Of a stretch of 64,000 bases of DNA, positions 1 through 9,006 are shown one piece after another (the first letter of the stretch is position 1; each line of letters starts with the position of its first letter). Source of the stretch: an uncultured Planctomycetaceae bacterium (GTDB lineage Bacteria; Planctomycetota; Planctomycetia; Planctomycetales; Planctomycetaceae); assembly GCA_943787265.1 (NCBI GenBank), contig CALSLT010000009.1:326356-390355 (forward strand), given 5' to 3'. Under the pieces are notes generated by a model. The model searched no databases. It saw nothing but the letters and a program-made list of their open reading frames with translations, and was not told the DNA's origin. The translations under genes were made by a program, and so were the position numbers.

Positions 1-2225
1 GGTTCGCCGTCGCCGAGTTCTTCGGCTCCTGCCGGCTTTGCGTCCCAGGTCAGTTTAAAGCTGTGAGCACCGAGAACGTCGCGTTGCATCGTGATCGTCC
101 AGGTGACCCATCCGTCGACCGCTTCTTCGGCTGGAACTTTCTGCTTGATCGCTGGTGCCGATGCGCCGCCAAGCGACGTTACCTGGAGACGTTCAGAGAA
201 CTCTTCGGGGACGGCAAAGCGGAAAATATCCAAGCCGGCATACTGAACGAGATAACGCAGCTCTGTGGAAACTTCGATGATTTCTTCTTTGACTTCGACC
301 GTCGTTGCAACCTGAGCTGACAGTCTTGTCGGGCGGCGTTTTGTTCTGAGGGGAATCTCAACCGGACGGCGATTGAATGACCATGCCGCGGCGACTCGTT
401 TGCCGGATCGACTTTGACCAGGTGGAACCGGCAGCGGCTGAGCCGCTTCGATGTTTTCCTGATCGGTGATTACTTCCAAAGCTTCCGGTGCCGTTACGTA
501 GACTTCGGCAGTCTCCCGCTCGGTGCCTTGCGGTTCTGGAATCGGCAGGGAGAGCTCGAGCGATTCTGACGCTTCTTCGAAACTCTGGTGAGCGGTCACT
601 CGAAGACCGACCTGCACATCGACGCCAGTCTTTTGCTGCATGACGACTCGCAGGATTCGCGGACTGTCGCCTTCGACATGAAACTCTCGAACGTTATGTC
701 CGGTCGTTGAGTCAACGCGGTCGACTTCGAGCTCATCTGGAAGTGCGATTTTGAATTCAAAAACTCCGGCACGTTCCACCTGGTAGCCCAGGTCTGCGGC
801 GAGTTTCAGTTCGTCGTCTGCAAAGTCGTAACGGTACGACGATTTCACAACCAGCCGAGCTTCGACGGGCTTTGCCAGAACCTGCAGTTGAATGTTGGAA
901 CTGTAGAACTTGAAGGTTGCCGCTCCGGCTTGACGGATCGAAGCGTGGATCTCGGCATTTTCGATACGAACTAAACCGGTCACCTGTTCGAACTGCAACG
1001 AAAGGTCGCTGGCCCCGGCGACTGCAAGTTGGCCTGATTCTCGGACAGCGTCCACAGCGTGGATGCCGTTGTAATTTCCATCGTCGTCGCGGCCTGCGAG
1101 TTGGATCGCGGCGGCGTCGAATTCCCGCTCGGTGTGAACTTCGATTGAGACCTTGTTTGTAGCTGGACTGAGGAATTCAACTCGGACGGTTTGTCGTTGC
1201 TCGCCTGGTTCGGCACGCCAGCCTCGAATTTTCGCATCGCCCGACGAGACGCCAAGGATTCGATGTCCGACCGGAACTGCGATTGCCAGTTCGGTCATCT
1301 CGCCGCGCAGGATGTCGTAGTTGAGGAAAGCGTCCGTGTGAACAAGACCGTCTCGTAGTGTCACCTTTTGATAATTCGTAACGGCGGCCAGTAGATCCAT
1401 GTCCGGCTTCTGACTGGTTCGAGGATGCCAGCTTGCGGAAATCTTTGTCGTTGCGCCGAGGTTCGCTTTGACTCGCGTTTCGTCTGCCGCTGATTCAACA
1501 GGCATCGCGATCAGGTGCGGCTGCACGTCGACGGTTTGGTCAGCTTCGGGGATTGCCAGTTCGAAAGTCGTGACGCCGACCGCAGGAACGTTGAAGTCGA
1601 CTTGGCGACCATCGGGCGAAGTCTGGATGGATGCCGCGAGTTCGATCTCGACGGTGTGCTCCCCGGCCTGTCCGAACAGCAGTGCGTAGGTGCCGTTGCC
1701 CGTTCCTTTCAGCAGAACCTGCTTGCCATCTTCAGCGGTGAGTTTTCCAACGGCCGCATTTCCAAATTGAATCGGTACTTCGACCCACGGCTTGCCGAGA
1801 ACCTGCACGGTCAGGCTCGCCTTAATCCGAAGCAGCGAGCGATCAACGGTCGCCGTGTAGTGAGATTCGGTCACGACCGCTTCGACGATGTTCTTCGCGG
1901 GAGGCTGGTTGCCCTGCTGCCAGCGTTTGACGTACTCGGCGTACGGCATAAACACTGTCGAGCCGTGTTTCTCGAAAACGTCTTTGAGATTTTTATACGG
2001 CAAGTAGATCAGCCGTTCCCAGTCTGAGTCAGCCTTGTCGGCGGGCTCTGCTGCGGGAGGCGGTTCGGGCGTCGAGGCTGCTCCGTCGGTAGTTGCTTCG
2101 TCCTGTGCAACGACGGGGGAATCGGCGAAACCGGCGATCAGAAAGATCGACACAAAGGCGACACTCAGAAATCCTGGTGACCGCGCATTCCGCAGCGATA
2201 ATTTGCGAATCAGCTTGCGACACAT
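1..2225 (-). CDS. Large exported protein of unknown function, partial (C-terminus off the left edge)
   Basis: An open minus-strand frame runs from ATG at 2225 to the window edge without a stop, about 740 codons. Residues 1-45 are basic then hydrophobic (core SVAFVSIFLIAGFADS) and look like a signal peptide or N-terminal anchor. A Pro/Glu/Ala-rich linker follows, then a long beta-rich region without Cys clusters or recognisable catalytic motifs. No family is recognised. It lies downstream of, and on the same strand as, an ECF sigma factor and its anti-sigma factor, so it may belong to the same regulon (inference). The unbroken frame and normal-looking codon use make it a firm coding call. Confidence 0.8.
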   Translation of the reverse strand, partial: MCRKLIRKLSLRNARSPGFLSVAFVSIFLIAGFADSPVVAQDEATTDGAASTPEPPPAAEPADKADSDWERLIYLPYKNLKDVFEKHGSTVFMPYAEYVKRWQQGNQPPAKNIVEAVVTESHYTATVDRSLLRIKASLTVQVLGKPWVEVPIQFGNAAVGKLTAEDGKQVLLKGTGNGTYALLFGQAGEHTVEIELAASIQTSPDGRQVDFNVPAVGVTTFELAIPEADQTVDVQPHLIAMPVESAADETRVKANLGATTKISASWHPRTSQKPDMDLLAAVTNYQKVTLRDGLVHTDAFLNYDILRGEMTELAIAVPVGHRILGVSSGDAKIRGWRAEPGEQRQTVRVEFLSPATNKVSIEVHTEREFDAAAIQLAGRDDDGNYNGIHAVDAVRESGQLAVAGASDLSLQFEQVTGLVRIENAEIHASIRQAGAATFKFYSSNIQLQVLAKPVEARLVVKSSYRYDFADDELKLAADLGYQVERAGVFEFKIALPDELEVDRVDSTTGHNVREFHVEGDSPRILRVVMQQKTGVDVQVGLRVTAHQSFEEASESLELSLPIPEPQGTERETAEVYVTAPEALEVITDQENIEAAQPLPVPPGQSRSGKRVAAAWSFNRRPVEIPLRTKRRPTRLSAQVATTVEVKEEIIEVSTELRYLVQYAGLDIFRFAVPEEFSERLQVTSLGGASAPAIKQKVPAEEAVDGWVTWTITMQRDVLGAHSFKLTWDAKPAGAEELGDGE

Positions 2226-2544
2226 AATCGAAGTTCCTGCAACCCGGAAAGGAACGAGGCGGGTGTAGTGGGGAAAGTCACGCGGCGATGCTTCAGGCCC
2301 AACGCGAACGACACGCCGTCTCGTACTTCGATACGACAAGCCGTTTCGGGAGTTTAGGACGAATGCATCAACTGTGCCAATTAGACGGGCTTGGCTATTC
2401 AAACCCGGCATTCTCCACTTTGAACTTAGGCTACGACGAGCCGAAGCGGAGAAAGTTTGCCGTTTTTTCGGAATGTCTCAGATTGATTGCCGGATCGATC
2501 GCACCGGTTCTGTGGTTTTTCGAGCAGGCAACCTGGTGAGACAC
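2226..2544. other. Intergenic gap, no gene recognised
   Basis: About 320 bases between the anti-sigma gene and the large exported protein. Short open frames on both strands here have no recognisable content. The gap is large enough for a separate minus-strand promoter for the exported protein, but no convincing -35/-10 pair could be picked out. Confidence 0.4.
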
Positions 2545-3372
2545 CTACGCGGCGGCAGTGCTGAGGTTTCGCTGGATTCGTTCCAGGTCGGCGGCGCTGC
2601 CGAGTACCAGGCAGACGTAAACCGTATCGCCCTCTTGCCAGACGGCGGCGACCGGGCGGCGACCATCGATCTGGATGTATCGCGAATCGGCCAGCGCAAA
2701 GCTGCTGAATTTGGGCAGCGGTGCGACTCGGCTGGCGGGAATTGCTGCAAGGATTCCGTTGGTCGGAGCGTTCCGCGACGGCGAGTAGCTGAAGATGGCG
2801 ACCGCAGCGTCGTGTCCAGGATCGTCGTCCAGGTCGATCCCGCGAAATTCACGACCGACTCGCAACCGTGGATTAGCCGTCCAGGGAGCCGGAAGCGCGA
2901 ATGCAAAACCTGTATCGAACTTCTCAGTCTGTGATAAGTCAATCGGCAATAGCTTGGGCAGATCGGCTTCGGCAAACTGAACGGGCTGAGGCTGCGACAA
3001 CCAGACACCAACCCCGAGCAGTAAGGCACACGCCGCAGAAACCGCTACCCGTAATTTACGTCGTCGCGAACTTGCTGCAGATTCGTTTTCAGTGGTGGCT
3101 TCTGGTGTCGGTTTGTCGGCGTCCGCAAATGCCTCGGCGCGGGGCTCACCAACGGATGCTTCAAGGAGGGATGAACGCAGACCTTCAGGCACGTCGACAT
3201 TCTGCACGACGGTGGTCACTGCCCGGTCGAAACTCTGCATCTCCGCGAAGGATTGCTGACAGGCGCCGCATGAATCCAGATGCGCGCGGGCATCGGCTAT
3301 TTCGGGCAGATCGAGATCGTCCGAGTCCGGTCTTACGCAATCCAGAAATTCAAGTGCGGTCTGACAGTCCAT
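2545..3372 (-). CDS. Membrane-anchored anti-sigma factor with zinc-finger-like N-terminus
   Basis: Likely binds and inhibits the ECF sigma factor encoded just upstream. The N-terminal domain carries HLDSCGACQQSF, the H-x3-C-x2-C signature of anti-sigma zinc fingers (zf-HC2 type), at about residues 30-45. A single membrane segment (AVSAACALLLGVGVWLS) follows near residues 110-130, then a C-terminal domain of about 140 residues, presumably periplasmic and perhaps the sensor. I chose ATG at 3372 (MDCQTALEF); an in-frame start at 3420 would add 16 residues unlike the family. The gap to the sigma gene is about 110 bases, consistent with co-transcription. Confidence 0.8.
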   Translation of the reverse strand: MDCQTALEFLDCVRPDSDDLDLPEIADARAHLDSCGACQQSFAEMQSFDRAVTTVVQNVDVPEGLRSSLLEASVGEPRAEAFADADKPTPEATTENESAASSRRRKLRVAVSAACALLLGVGVWLSQPQPVQFAEADLPKLLPIDLSQTEKFDTGFAFALPAPWTANPRLRVGREFRGIDLDDDPGHDAAVAIFSYSPSRNAPTNGILAAIPASRVAPLPKFSSFALADSRYIQIDGRRPVAAVWQEGDTVYVCLVLGSAADLERIQRNLSTAAA

Positions 3373-3484
3373 TGATTTGTTCCAAATTCGATGCTTCGCC
3401 CTCAGGCGGGCAGCCTCCACACCTCGCAGTGCGGCATCCTGAGAAAACGAAACTCGGAACTCTGTAATTTCAGTAACTAAGTAG

Positions 3485-3979
3485 TCAGTAACTTTCCGGG
3501 CTGATCCGTTCGCGAAGCTGTTTTTTTCCGCGCGACAGGCGACTCATCACCGTGCCGATTGGGACGTCCAGTTGCTCAGCGATTTCCCGGTAACTCAACT
3601 CTCGAAAGTAAAACAGTAGAAGTACGGAACGAAATTCCTCGGGCAGCTTGTTCAAAACCTGTTGCAGAGACTCGCTGTCGAGAGCCTGCTCAACCCGTTC
3701 GTCGCTCCCTCGTTTTTGGTCAACCGGATCGGCGAGCACTTCCAAGGCGACTTCTCCATGAGTCACCCTGTCGCGAATTCGTCGGCGGTAGAGGTTACGA
3801 ACGATCATGAACAACCACGCTCGAACTTTGTCGGGATCACGCAACGTGTCGAGTTTGCGTTGAGCATCCAGAAACGCCTGCTGCGAAATATCTTCCGCCT
3901 CATGAGACGTACCTGAAAGCCGATACGCAAATCGGAACACCGATTCGTAGTGCTGATCGACGAGTTGAGATATCTCCAC
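3485..3979 (-). CDS. RNA polymerase ECF sigma factor (sigma-70 family)
   Basis: Directs RNA polymerase to a specific promoter set and is probably held inactive by the anti-sigma factor downstream. Region 2 is seen in LVDQHYESVFRFAYRLSG and DISQQAFLDAQRKL. Region 4 is seen in LPEEFRSVLLLFYFRELSY followed by IAEQLDVPIGTVMSRLSRGK, a helix-turn-helix. The frame stays open to an upstream ATG at 4141, but residues before VEISQLVDQHY do not resemble an ECF N-terminus. A GTG at 3979 gives the usual ECF length of about 165 residues, so I prefer that start. It is transcribed divergently from the small membrane protein at 4144. Confidence 0.85.
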   Translation of the reverse strand: MEISQLVDQHYESVFRFAYRLSGTSHEAEDISQQAFLDAQRKLDTLRDPDKVRAWLFMIVRNLYRRRIRDRVTHGEVALEVLADPVDQKRGSDERVEQALDSESLQQVLNKLPEEFRSVLLLFYFRELSYREIAEQLDVPIGTVMSRLSRGKKQLRERISPESY

Positions 3980-4143
3980 GGTCGGCCTGCCCTGAAACCC
4001 GTTCCGCCAGAGGGGATGCGTTAACGACTCTGCATATTCCCGAGAATTCGCGAAGCCTAACGGAATTTCGCAGTTGCGCCACAGCATCGACTTCGCCCTG
4101 AGACGCGGCCCAAATCGTTTCCGCCGATTCAGGATGATCAATC

Positions 4144-4494
4144 ATGTCAGAATCTGACACGCTCGCCCACGCAAACGCTGCCAGTAAAGCCGCAGAGGTT
4201 CCCGCTTACGCCCGAGTGCTGCCGATCTTGAGCCTGTGCTCGTCGAGCTTTTTCGCCGCATTCTCGGTCATCACGTGGATCGCGCTGCTGACGGACGGCA
4301 GTTACAACGTTGTCGTCTGGCTGATCATTGGGCTGCCAGCTTCGCTCGGCGGAAGCCTCTTTCTGGCGTTTCTGCCGACGGCGATTCTCAGGTTCTTTGT
4401 GAACGATCCCCGAATCACCCGTTCGCTGTGGATCTCCGGAGTCTCGGCCACGATCGGCGGCGGAGTCTGGCTCCTCATCGCGGCGATGTTCTGA
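4144..4494 (+). CDS. Small multi-pass membrane protein, unknown function
   Basis: A 116-residue protein with three clear hydrophobic segments: about 28-50 (ILSLCSSSFFAAFSVITWIALL), 56-80 (VVWLIIGLPASLGGSLFLAF) and 96-115 (WISGVSATIGGGVWLLIAAMF). The N-terminal 25 residues are polar. No family is recognised. It ends 30 bases before the SGNH hydrolase gene and is probably co-transcribed with it; it starts close to the divergent sigma-factor gene, so the two share a regulatory region. Confidence 0.65.
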   Translation: MSESDTLAHANAASKAAEVPAYARVLPILSLCSSSFFAAFSVITWIALLTDGSYNVVVWLIIGLPASLGGSLFLAFLPTAILRFFVNDPRITRSLWISGVSATIGGGVWLLIAAMF

Positions 4495-4524
4495 GCACGC
4501 TTCCTCAAGCGAATAAGGTCAACC

Positions 4525-5532
4525 ATGCAAAAACGAAATCGACGGCTCATGGTAATTCTTCTGGCCGGGCTGGGATTGCTCGGGGGCGGCCAGTTCTATC
4601 GTCACTTCTGGCTGATCCATCCTGTCGGGACCGGACCGGCGGGGCGAGCAATTGATCGGTCGTTGTTTGAGAATTCCTGGACGGATCGACCGGTCGTGCT
4701 GCTCGGGCTTGGCGACAGCGTGACCGATGGTTTCGGAGCATCCGGCGGAAAGTCCTACTTCGATCGGCTGGTGAAAAACCCGACGGACGAGTTCGACGAC
4801 ATGCTCGGAATCAATCTGTCGGCCGTGATTCCTGACCTGACCGTGCACAACGTCTCGATGTCCGGCACGACGTCGCAGGAGCTGGTCGATTACCAGCTTC
4901 CGCGGCTGCCCGAAGTTGATGATGACACCTTCGGAATCGTGGTCATGACGACCGGCGGCAACGACATCATTCATAATTATGGTCAAACTCCGCCGCACGA
5001 AGGAGCGATGTACGGTGCAACTTTCGACCAGGCAGAGCCCTGGATCGCCAACTTCGAGGTGCGGCTCGGCGGAATTCTGGATGTTGTCGCCGAGCATTTC
5101 CCTGGCGGCAGCGCGATCTTTCTGGCCAATATTTATGACCCGACAGACGGGATTGGCGACACGATCAACGCTGGACTTCCCCGTTGGCCGGACGGTTTGA
5201 AGACTCACGCGGCGTACAACGAGGTCATCACCAGAGTTGCGAAACAACGAAAAGAAGTCTTCCTCGTTGACATGCGGGGCGAGTTTCTCGGGCACGGCAT
5301 TCATTCGCGACAGTTCTGGCAACCGTTTTACCATTCCGAGGATTCAGGATACTGGTACTTCGACAATCTCGAAGATCCGAACGACCGCGGGTACGATGCT
5401 CTTCGGCGATTGTTTCTTCACGAGATGTCGCGAACCCTGCCAGCGATGTTTGATCCGTCGTTAGTCAAGATTCGAAAACCTTCACAGCAGCCCAGAACAC
5501 TGACCGATGCCTCGCCGCCTGCCAGCCATTAA
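4525..5532 (+). CDS. SGNH/GDSL-like hydrolase with an altered catalytic block V
   Basis: A membrane-anchored or secreted SGNH-fold protein of 335 residues. Residues 7-25 form an N-terminal hydrophobic segment (MVILLAGLGLLGGGQFY). Block I is GLGDSVTDGFG with the nucleophile Ser, and block III is TTGGNDII. Where block V normally reads DxxHPND, this protein has DNLEDPNDRGYDA, so the catalytic His position appears to be Asp; the only nearby His residues are earlier (HGIHSRQF, FYHSED). It may be inactive, use another base, or act in binding. The final codons overlap the start of the HEAT-repeat gene by 26 bases, suggesting coupled translation. Confidence 0.75.
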   Translation: MQKRNRRLMVILLAGLGLLGGGQFYRHFWLIHPVGTGPAGRAIDRSLFENSWTDRPVVLLGLGDSVTDGFGASGGKSYFDRLVKNPTDEFDDMLGINLSAVIPDLTVHNVSMSGTTSQELVDYQLPRLPEVDDDTFGIVVMTTGGNDIIHNYGQTPPHEGAMYGATFDQAEPWIANFEVRLGGILDVVAEHFPGGSAIFLANIYDPTDGIGDTINAGLPRWPDGLKTHAAYNEVITRVAKQRKEVFLVDMRGEFLGHGIHSRQFWQPFYHSEDSGYWYFDNLEDPNDRGYDALRRLFLHEMSRTLPAMFDPSLVKIRKPSQQPRTLTDASPPASH

Positions 5533-6442
5533 AGAAGATCTCGCCAGTGACGACTCTGAAGTCGTCGCGAAGGCCCTTAATGAGCTGGCCGGTTTGCAGA
5601 GCACTGAAGCGGTCGAGCTCCTTTTCGAAAAGTCCAGCGACGAAACGTTCTCTTCGACAAAGCTGGCCAGCGATGCTTTTACGAAGTCAGTTTCGACGTG
5701 TCCGAAAACGGCGTTGCAACATAAAAGTGCGGAATTGAGAGAGTCGGCGATCAGACGGCTGATGGCTGCGAAAGTTGCGGATGCCGTTCCAGAGCTCGCT
5801 TGCGTCCTGCATTCGAAGATGTCTTTGGAGATTCGGTGCCTGAGCGCCGAAGCGTTGGGAGCGATCGGGCAGACATCCAGCGTGCCGATCCTCGTTGAAG
5901 CCCGGCAGGATTCGACACCCGAAATTCGAGCCGCAGCGCTGCACGGCCTGCAGAACATCATGCAGGTTGCCGGCGAAGAAGCGGTGGTCGAATTTCTCGA
6001 AGATGATGACTGGACTCTTCGTCAGGACGCGAAGGAGCATCTTGAAAGCACCGGCTGGATGCCGAAAACGAATCGTGAAAAAGTTCTGTGGGGAATCATT
6101 CTCGGTCGCTTCGACGAAGCCGTGGCGTACGGTGCGGATTCGGTTGATTGTTTAGTCACCGCAACGCTGCGAGTGAACGATGCCGAAGTGCGGCGTTGGT
6201 CGGCGGTTGCTCTGACGCGACTGAATTCCGACACCGCAGCGCGCCGACTTCGAAAGGCTCTCAAATCAAAAGACCACAGTGAGCGGGCGGCTGCTTCGTC
6301 CGCACTCGCTATTCTTGGTGCATCGGCGGATGCTGAAGGGCTGAGTGAAGCGGAACAGATGCAGGCTTTACCTTCGGCAAACATTCGTGAATCGATCTTC
6401 GCCGCCGCTGCAAGAATGCTGACGCTGATTGGCCAGCCCTAA
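5507..6442 (+). CDS. HEAT-repeat protein
   Basis: A 311-residue protein of repeated amphipathic helix pairs typical of HEAT or PBS-lyase-like repeats: LASDDSEVVAKALNELAGL, LRESAIRRLMAAKVADAVPEL, EIRCLSAEALGAIGQTSSVP, EIRAAALHGLQNIM, and near the end VRRWSAVALTRLNSDTAA. Such proteins act as protein-interaction scaffolds; the partner cannot be told. No signal peptide is visible. It overlaps the upstream SGNH gene by 26 bases and ends about 30 bases before truA, so the three look like one transcription unit. Confidence 0.75.
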   Translation: MPRRLPAIKEDLASDDSEVVAKALNELAGLQSTEAVELLFEKSSDETFSSTKLASDAFTKSVSTCPKTALQHKSAELRESAIRRLMAAKVADAVPELACVLHSKMSLEIRCLSAEALGAIGQTSSVPILVEARQDSTPEIRAAALHGLQNIMQVAGEEAVVEFLEDDDWTLRQDAKEHLESTGWMPKTNREKVLWGIILGRFDEAVAYGADSVDCLVTATLRVNDAEVRRWSAVALTRLNSDTAARRLRKALKSKDHSERAAASSALAILGASADAEGLSEAEQMQALPSANIRESIFAAAARMLTLIGQP

Positions 6443-6471
6443 CGCGAGACTTTGACGCTCGAAAGCGAGAC

Positions 6472-7266
6472 ATGCGGAATATTCGATTGACGATTGCGTA
6501 CGACGGTTCGAACTACCGTGGCTGGCAGATTCAGCCAAACGGGCCGACCGTGCAGGTGGCCGTCGAGAAGGGCATTGAGAGACTCACAGGCGCGGAAGTC
6601 AGTGTCTTGTCTGCAGGACGAACGGATTCGGGAGTGCATGCTCTCGGTCAGGTCGCCAATTTTCAGACGGAATCGGCGATTCCGATCGATGGGTTTCGGA
6701 AAGCCCTGAATAAGTTCCTGCCCAACGACATCATTATTCGCGACGCTCAGGAAGTCGCGTTGGATTTTCACGCGACGTTTTCGGCAGTCCAGAAACGCTA
6801 TCGGTACGTGATTCATAACTGCCGGACTCACAACCCGTTTCTGCGAAACTATGTCTGGCATTTTCATCAGGACATCGACTCGGCCGCGATGCACGAGGCC
6901 GCTCAGGAACTGGTTGGAAAGCACGATTTCCGCAGTTTCGAGTCTCACTGGCCGAACAAGTCCAGCAGCGTACGGACCGTCAAAGAGGTCACCGTGCGGC
7001 GACAGAAGTTCTGCCCGCTTTGGTTGGGAGATTCCGATCAGCAGCCGTCTGATCAGAACTCGGGAGACTTCATCTGGCTGGAAATCGTCGCGGACGGATT
7101 TCTCTACAACATGGTTCGGGCGATCGTTGGCACTCTAATGCCGGTCGGCCGAGGCCGTTGGGACGGCGGGGACATCCGGCGGATCTTAACCTCGATGGCT
7201 CGGTCTGAAGCGGGCGACACGGCTCCGCCAACCGGGCTGTACCTCGTCCACGTCGACTACGAATAG
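6472..7266 (+). CDS. truA: tRNA pseudouridine(38-40) synthase TruA
   Basis: Converts uridines 38-40 in the tRNA anticodon stem-loop to pseudouridine. It opens with the family start RLTIAYDGSNYRGWQIQPN. The catalytic motif is SAGRTDSGVHALGQVANF near residues 45-62, with the nucleophilic Asp in GRTDSG. Further family blocks are ALNKFLPNDI, FHATFSAVQKRYRY, DFRSFES and the C-terminal ADGFLYNMVRAIVGTLM. Length (264 residues) is normal. It is the last gene of a plus-strand run beginning at 4144. Confidence 0.96.
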   Translation: MRNIRLTIAYDGSNYRGWQIQPNGPTVQVAVEKGIERLTGAEVSVLSAGRTDSGVHALGQVANFQTESAIPIDGFRKALNKFLPNDIIIRDAQEVALDFHATFSAVQKRYRYVIHNCRTHNPFLRNYVWHFHQDIDSAAMHEAAQELVGKHDFRSFESHWPNKSSSVRTVKEVTVRRQKFCPLWLGDSDQQPSDQNSGDFIWLEIVADGFLYNMVRAIVGTLMPVGRGRWDGGDIRRILTSMARSEAGDTAPPTGLYLVHVDYE

Positions 7267-7476
7267 CCGGAAATCACAAGCTGCCGAGCCGTGATTCGCC
7301 GTGTTTTCGTTGCGAAATCCGGCAATTTTCGAATAAATCAAAGTTTGCTTACCATTTCCGCGAACCAGCCGTCGATTGTTCTGGTCAGAGCAGCCAGGAG
7401 ACGGTACAGACTGTATCATCAGCAGCCTCTACAGAATGCTCCTCTCATGCCGCATGGTGCGGCGATTAAATTTCGT

Positions 7477-7604
7477 CCTCGATCGATCAAGGACACGCTC
7501 GAACTGACCACAGTTCGGACCAGACCTGATCGAGGGCAGCCGGCTCTGGCAAAAATTACGAAAGGTTCTCAGAGCCAACATCCTTCGTCCGCGGGAAGAC
7601 CCGC
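7477..7604 (+). ncRNA. Candidate structured RNA or 5' leader with tandem hairpins
   Basis: Four exact complementary arms lie in about 130 bases. CCTCGATC (7477-7484) pairs with GATCGAGG (7528-7535) and encloses GAACTG/CAGTTC (7501-7506/7511-7516) closing an ACCA tetraloop. GGCTCTG (7542-7548) pairs with CAGAGCC (7570-7576). GCGGG (7591-7595) pairs with CCCGC (7600-7604) around AAGA. A purine-rich AAAGGTG and an ATG at 7617 follow directly. This could be a cis-regulatory leader or a small RNA. The pairings are seen; a function is inference and no known riboswitch family is recognised. Confidence 0.3.
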
Positions 7605-7616
7605 AAAGGTGCTCCG

Positions 7617-7937
7617 ATGTTTAACGCACAGATCAACACGATTCAGCCGACCCAAATCAATACCACAACAAATGGTATTCTGGTCAATGGCGTACGTGGT
7701 GAAGGCGTAGAACGTCGTTTGAAGCGCCGGGACTGCGCCGAGAAACGCTCGTCAGACGCCTCGCTAATGGCGTCAATGAGTGATTCCTGTGGCTGTCCGA
7801 TGCCGTCGCATTTAGCGGGGCATTCGGAACCCTGGCAAGGAGGAGCCTATCCGGCCCCTGCCGCCAGACCAGCCGCAGCCAGTATGCCCGCCCCAATATG
7901 GGGAAGGCTTGTCGTGCTGAAAGCTCTCTCGAGCTGA
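7617..7937 (+). CDS. Doubtful small ORF downstream of the hairpin-rich leader
   Basis: A 106-codon frame with ATG preceded by AAAGGTG at a workable distance. The first 25 or so residues (MFNAQINTIQPTQINTTTNG) look protein-like and are Asn/Thr-rich. The rest becomes Arg- and Pro/Ala-rich and resembles translated non-coding sequence. Either a short peptide is truly encoded and the frame is disturbed afterwards, or the ORF is spurious. No homologous family is recognised. Confidence 0.25.
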   Translation: MFNAQINTIQPTQINTTTNGILVNGVRGEGVERRLKRRDCAEKRSSDASLMASMSDSCGCPMPSHLAGHSEPWQGGAYPAPAARPAAASMPAPIWGRLVVLKALSS

Positions 7938-8454
7938 AGCAGTTGACCCAACCCTGCGAGTCGCCTTTCTAGACGTCTTGCAGAAATCAGGTCAAGGCAG
8001 GCTGAGGGAGCCCGGTGGCTCAGTTCAGGCAGTTCGCTCACGCAGCCAACCGCTGAAGACTGAATCTTCCGAGCATCCTCACTTTCGGCTGTGCTGGTTC
8101 GAGCCCCATCTGAACCCTTCAGATTGGAACCTCGATCTCAGTCGGCTTAGCCCGCTTCAATGCCCGTCGAAATTGCAGGCGTTTCTGCATGCACTCGCCT
8201 TTGCCACGCAACTGGCAATCGCAACTTCGACAGACATCTGAAACAGGCTCGAAAGAAGCCCGTCACACGACGATCGGCCGAGGTCACCAGCTCGTCTGCC
8301 ATTCGGGAATTCACGTTCCCAGGCAGCGGTCCAATGATCCAAGGCCAGCACGCGACGATTCGTTCAGGCAAACGATCTAAACAACGCCTGAATTCTTCAT
8401 AACTACATGCCGCGGCGCATCGCGTCGAGGTTCAAATAAACGAGGTAGATTAAG
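7938..8454. other. Non-coding stretch upstream of an ECF sigma gene
   Basis: No ORF of convincing composition was found on either strand. A tRNA-like stretch near 7996-8110 was checked and rejected because the TPsiC and acceptor arms do not pair. The region presumably contains the promoter for the sigma gene at 8455; no clear consensus boxes were recognised. Confidence 0.4.
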
Positions 8455-9006
8455 ATGGAAGACACTCGAATGATCGAGTTGGTTCGATTGGCTCAGGACC
8501 AGGATCGGGAGGCTTTCGGCCTGCTGGTCGAAGCGTTTGAGCCGACTGTTTACAGCATCACTTTGCGAAGACTGCGGGACGCTTCCGAGGCTCGGGAGCT
8601 GACTCAGGAAATCTTCATCCGAGCGATGCGAAAGATCGGTCAGCTGCGTGAGCCGGAACGGTTCGCTGGCTGGCTCCGGCAGATCGCCGTGCGAATGGCG
8701 ATCAACCGGATCGTACGACGTCCGAAGGAAGCACTGGTCGAGTCGGGAACGTTCGACAGCATCCGGGCGGACACGGTTTCACCTGTGGACAAGGTGCTGA
8801 AGACTGAGCAGGCCGAACAGGTCTGGTCGGGACTGACGCGGCTGAAGGAGCTGGATCGTGACACCCTGGTCGCGTTCTACATCAACGGTCAGTCTTTGCA
8901 GGAAATGAGCGACTCGTTCAGCAGCCCGATCGGAACGATCAAGCGGCGACTGCACACCGCTCGAAACCGACTGCGAGACGTGATGGGCGACTTTCAGCCC
9001 GTTTAA
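8455..9006 (+). CDS. RNA polymerase ECF sigma factor (sigma-70 family)
   Basis: A 183-residue ECF sigma factor. Region 2 spans roughly residues 15-80: REAFGLLVEAFEPTVYSITL, then EARELTQEIFIRAMRKIGQL and the promoter-melting region with RFAGWLRQIAVRMAINRI. Region 4 spans about 120-175, with LVAFYINGQSLQEMSDSF then SSPIGTIKRRLHTARNRLR as the recognition helix. No anti-sigma gene is adjacent, unlike the sigma gene at 3485, so control must be elsewhere. A strong terminator lies 140 bases downstream. Confidence 0.9.
   Translation: MEDTRMIELVRLAQDQDREAFGLLVEAFEPTVYSITLRRLRDASEARELTQEIFIRAMRKIGQLREPERFAGWLRQIAVRMAINRIVRRPKEALVESGTFDSIRADTVSPVDKVLKTEQAEQVWSGLTRLKELDRDTLVAFYINGQSLQEMSDSFSSPIGTIKRRLHTARNRLRDVMGDFQPV

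Noticed and set aside
3900..4160. Alternative minus-strand ORF overlapping the sigma-factor N-terminus
   Set aside because: It does not carry sigma region 2 residues, while the chosen frame does from VEISQLVDQHY onward.
7996..8115. tRNA-like segment with GGTGGCTCAG and GGTTCGAGC motifs
   Set aside because: The TPsiC arm forms only two pairs, no acceptor stem closes, and no anticodon arm can be placed.
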